From an uncultured Oscillospiraceae bacterium (lineage in GTDB: Bacteria > Bacillota > Clostridia > Oscillospirales > Oscillospiraceae), in contig CAKTED010000101.1 in assembly GCA_934546725.1 (NCBI GenBank), forward strand, positions 1-6,101: a stretch of DNA of 6,101 bases. Direction: 5' to 3'. Below, one piece after another: positions 4,045-6,101 of this stretch (its first letter is position 1; every line of letters starts with the position of its first letter). The position numbers and the translations under genes were made by a program. The notes beneath the pieces are model-generated. The model searched no databases. It had not been told where the DNA came from and saw only the letters and a list, made by a program, of their open reading frames with translations.

Positions 4045-6101
4045 ATGGAAAAAATACCTATGCGTTCCGACAGTAAAAAAGAGCGCATTACGCACAGCGT
4101 ATGTGTTGGCGGTCCCATGACCCTGCATACCATCGACGGCGTCATTCGCCGCGTTCGCCCCATCGTTCTGACGGACGACGATCCGGCAGGCTGGGTCATC
4201 AAGGCTCGCGGCAAGGAGTATACTCCCCAGCGCAAGCTCACCATGTCTCTGCTGGGCTACTGCGAGCGTGATAAGACCTATTCCTACGACCGTCTGAAAT
4301 ACCCCCTCATTCGTGAGGACTTCGTAGAAACTCCCGACGGCAAAAACCGCAACACCGAAAACCGCGGCAAGTCCGGCTACCGCAGAGCCTCCTGGGATGA
4401 GGCGCTCAGCCTTGTTGCCCGCGAGATAAAGCGACTGCAGAAGACCTACGGCAAGGAGACCATCACCGCCTGCACCTCCTCCCATCACTCCTGGGGTCTC
4501 GTTGGCTACAAGATCTCCCTCTTCAACCGCTTCTTCTCCATGATGGGCTATACCCGTATTGCAGATAACCCTGACTCCTGGGAAGGCTTCCACTGGGGTA
4601 CGCCTCACTCCTACGGCTACTACTGGCGTCTCGGCGGTCCCGAGCCCTATGATATGCTCGAGATGGCCATGCAGAACACCGAGACCATCATCTGCTGGTC
4701 CACTGACCCCGATACCAGCCGCGGCGGCTACTCCGCTCAGGAATCCGCTCTCTGGCGCTGGTGGATGAAGGAGATGGGCATCCAGTTCATCTACATCGAT
4801 CCTTTCAACAACTACACCTCCGTAAAGCACGCCGACAAGTGGATCGGCCCCCGCATGGGTACCGACTCCGCCATCCTCGAGGCTATTGCCTACGTTTGGA
4901 TCACCGAGGGTCTTTACGACAAGGAATACATCGCTCAGCACGGCCACCGCTTTGAGGAGTTCAAGAACCACATCCTCGGCCTTGGCCCCGACGGCACTGC
5001 CAAGACTCCCAAGTGGGCAGAGGAGCTTTCTCTCGTTCCCGCCATGGATATCAAGGCTATCGCACGCCGCTGGGCAAACTCCGTCACCACCGGCGGCTCC
5101 GGCATGCGCGGCGGCTTCGGCGGCGCCTGCCGTCACTCCAACGGCACCGAGTACGCCCGCCTGATGACTCTGCTCTTCGCGATGCAGGGCATGGGCAAGC
5201 CCGGCCGTGCCTTCTGGTCTCCCGCCTGCGGCGCTCCCATGAACTACAACTTCTGGTTCGGCGGATATTCCGATCCCCTTTCCTCCATCGCGAAGTACCC
5301 CATCTGCGACGATGCTCCCGTAAACTCCGTCGAGCAGGTCCTGTACCGTCCCAATCTGCCTGACGCCATTCTTGACGGTCACTATGAGTGGCTCGGCGAG
5401 GGCTTCTGCGGCGGCGGCGTCGACCTTGAGTTCACCCGCCATGTATACCCCGCTCCCGGCTACAATAAGGTCCACTGCTTCTGGCGCTACGGCGGCTCCT
5501 TCATGGGCACCATGCTCGATACCAACAAGTGGGTCAAGATGTACAAGAGCCCCGAGCTGGAGTTCGTCATCAACCAGGATATCTACATGACTCCCGAGAC
5601 CCGTCATGCCGACGTTATCCTCCCCGCCTGCTCCAACCTTGAGCGTATCGATATCGGCGAGGTCGGCAACTCCGGTAACGGCGGCTACTGCTCTCACTCT
5701 CAGACCGGTAACTCCTGGCAGGTCATCGTATATCAGGATAAGGCCATCGAGCCCATGTGGGATTCCCGCTCCGACTTTTGGATATTCTCTCAGGTCGCGG
5801 CGCGTCTCGGCTGGGGCGAGCGCTTCACCGAGGGCCGCAATGAGGAGCAGTGGGCAAAGCGCTTCTGGCAGTTCTCCGATCTTCCCAAGCACATCTCCTG
5901 GGAGGACTTCAAGAAGAAGGGCTACTATATCCCGCCCGTCTCCTACAAGGAGGAGAACAGGGATCCCAAAACCGGTCTTTACGAGAACTGGGATCGTTAT
6001 CCCGGCTTCCAGTGGTTCGCGGAGAACCGTCCCTGCGATACCATGAACCACAAGGTATTCCAGGAAGAGGGCAAGCTCGGCACCTTCTCCGGTAAGTTCG
6101 A
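4045..6101 (+). CDS. athL: Pyrogallol hydroxytransferase-like molybdopterin enzyme, large subunit (3' end cut off)
   Basis: This is an open frame of 685 codons that runs off the right edge. The start at 4045 follows AAGGAGG (4028-4034) by 10 bases. The protein is a DMSO-reductase-superfamily enzyme expected to bind two MGD cofactors. Residues 113-135 (RRASWDEALSLVAREIKRLQ) are the classic domain-I entry, CWSTDPDTSRGGY (217-229) and GGFGGACRHSNG (356-367) are cofactor-binding loops, and TPETRHADVILPACSNLERI (516-535) is the usual late motif. It lacks the N-terminal Cys cluster for 4Fe-4S and any Tat signal, as in the cytoplasmic transhydroxylase of Pelobacter acidigallici. In that enzyme H144, Y152, D174, S175 (Mo ligand) and W176 are, as I recall, in the active site. 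Here H147, Y155 and D177-S178-W179 match with a constant offset of 3, while the recalled R153 is K156. That family moves a hydroxyl between polyphenols with no net redox change. Catechol-type dehydroxylation is an alternative. About 190 residues and an expected iron-sulfur small subunit lie beyond the window. Codon use is very biased, suggesting high expression. Confidence 0.87.
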   Translation, partial: MEKIPMRSDSKKERITHSVCVGGPMTLHTIDGVIRRVRPIVLTDDDPAGWVIKARGKEYTPQRKLTMSLLGYCERDKTYSYDRLKYPLIREDFVETPDGKNRNTENRGKSGYRRASWDEALSLVAREIKRLQKTYGKETITACTSSHHSWGLVGYKISLFNRFFSMMGYTRIADNPDSWEGFHWGTPHSYGYYWRLGGPEPYDMLEMAMQNTETIICWSTDPDTSRGGYSAQESALWRWWMKEMGIQFIYIDPFNNYTSVKHADKWIGPRMGTDSAILEAIAYVWITEGLYDKEYIAQHGHRFEEFKNHILGLGPDGTAKTPKWAEELSLVPAMDIKAIARRWANSVTTGGSGMRGGFGGACRHSNGTEYARLMTLLFAMQGMGKPGRAFWSPACGAPMNYNFWFGGYSDPLSSIAKYPICDDAPVNSVEQVLYRPNLPDAILDGHYEWLGEGFCGGGVDLEFTRHVYPAPGYNKVHCFWRYGGSFMGTMLDTNKWVKMYKSPELEFVINQDIYMTPETRHADVILPACSNLERIDIGEVGNSGNGGYCSHSQTGNSWQVIVYQDKAIEPMWDSRSDFWIFSQVAARLGWGERFTEGRNEEQWAKRFWQFSDLPKHISWEDFKKKGYYIPPVSYKEENRDPKTGLYENWDRYPGFQWFAENRPCDTMNHKVFQEEGKLGTFSGKF

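Noticed and set aside
3481..6051. 856-codon open frame on the minus strand
   Set aside because: It lies antisense to genes 5 and 6, its translation is a low-complexity Val/Gly/Ala/Leu-rich product with no domain, and it is explained by the GGC/CCC/GAG-rich codon bias of the sense genes.
1..6101. CRISPR arrays, tRNA or rRNA genes, insertion sequences
   Set aside because: No repeat-spacer pattern, tRNA-like cloverleaf, rRNA segment, transposase or terminal inverted repeats were seen on either strand.

Overview
The window looks like a chromosomal segment of an anaerobic, probably gut-type bacterium with moderately high GC. Strong AGGAGG-type ribosome binding sites, tight gene packing and a PepF-like peptidase suggest a clostridial Bacillota member. 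Synergistota or another anaerobic phylum cannot be excluded by eye.

Layout. Bases 2-268 are the C-terminus of an M3-family oligoendopeptidase F that enters from the left. It is followed by a perfect 36-bp palindromic terminator (293-331). On the minus strand lie a LysR-type regulator (1719-835) and, 15 bases after it, mobB (819-331), which serves molybdenum cofactor (MGD) maturation. A 290-bp divergent intergenic region holds a good minus-strand promoter for lysR, an excellent plus-strand promoter (TTGACA-N17-TATTAT), a LysR-type T-N11-A dyad centred near -60 of that promoter, and a structured 5' leader. The plus-strand operon then runs without real gaps. It contains five small cytoplasmic proteins (159, 65, 154, 99 and 173 aa) and then a large molybdopterin oxidoreductase, open at the right edge (685 codons visible). 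That enzyme resembles the large subunit of pyrogallol-phloroglucinol transhydroxylase.

The large gene has no stop codon in the window and is easily missed by tools that need complete ORFs. A long open frame on its opposite strand (6051-3481) is a codon-bias shadow.

How it fits together (inference). The LysR regulator probably senses an aromatic or related substrate and switches on the divergent operon. MobB helps supply the bis-MGD form of the cofactor, and the large subunit carries out a cytoplasmic, redox-neutral hydroxyl transfer or dehydroxylation on a polyphenol. An iron-sulfur small subunit would be expected just beyond the right edge. The five small genes are the novel part. One is a Nudix-fold protein whose catalytic box is degenerate, and four match no family I recognise. 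Their position and rising codon bias suggest accessory, assembly or substrate-handling proteins for the molybdenum enzyme.
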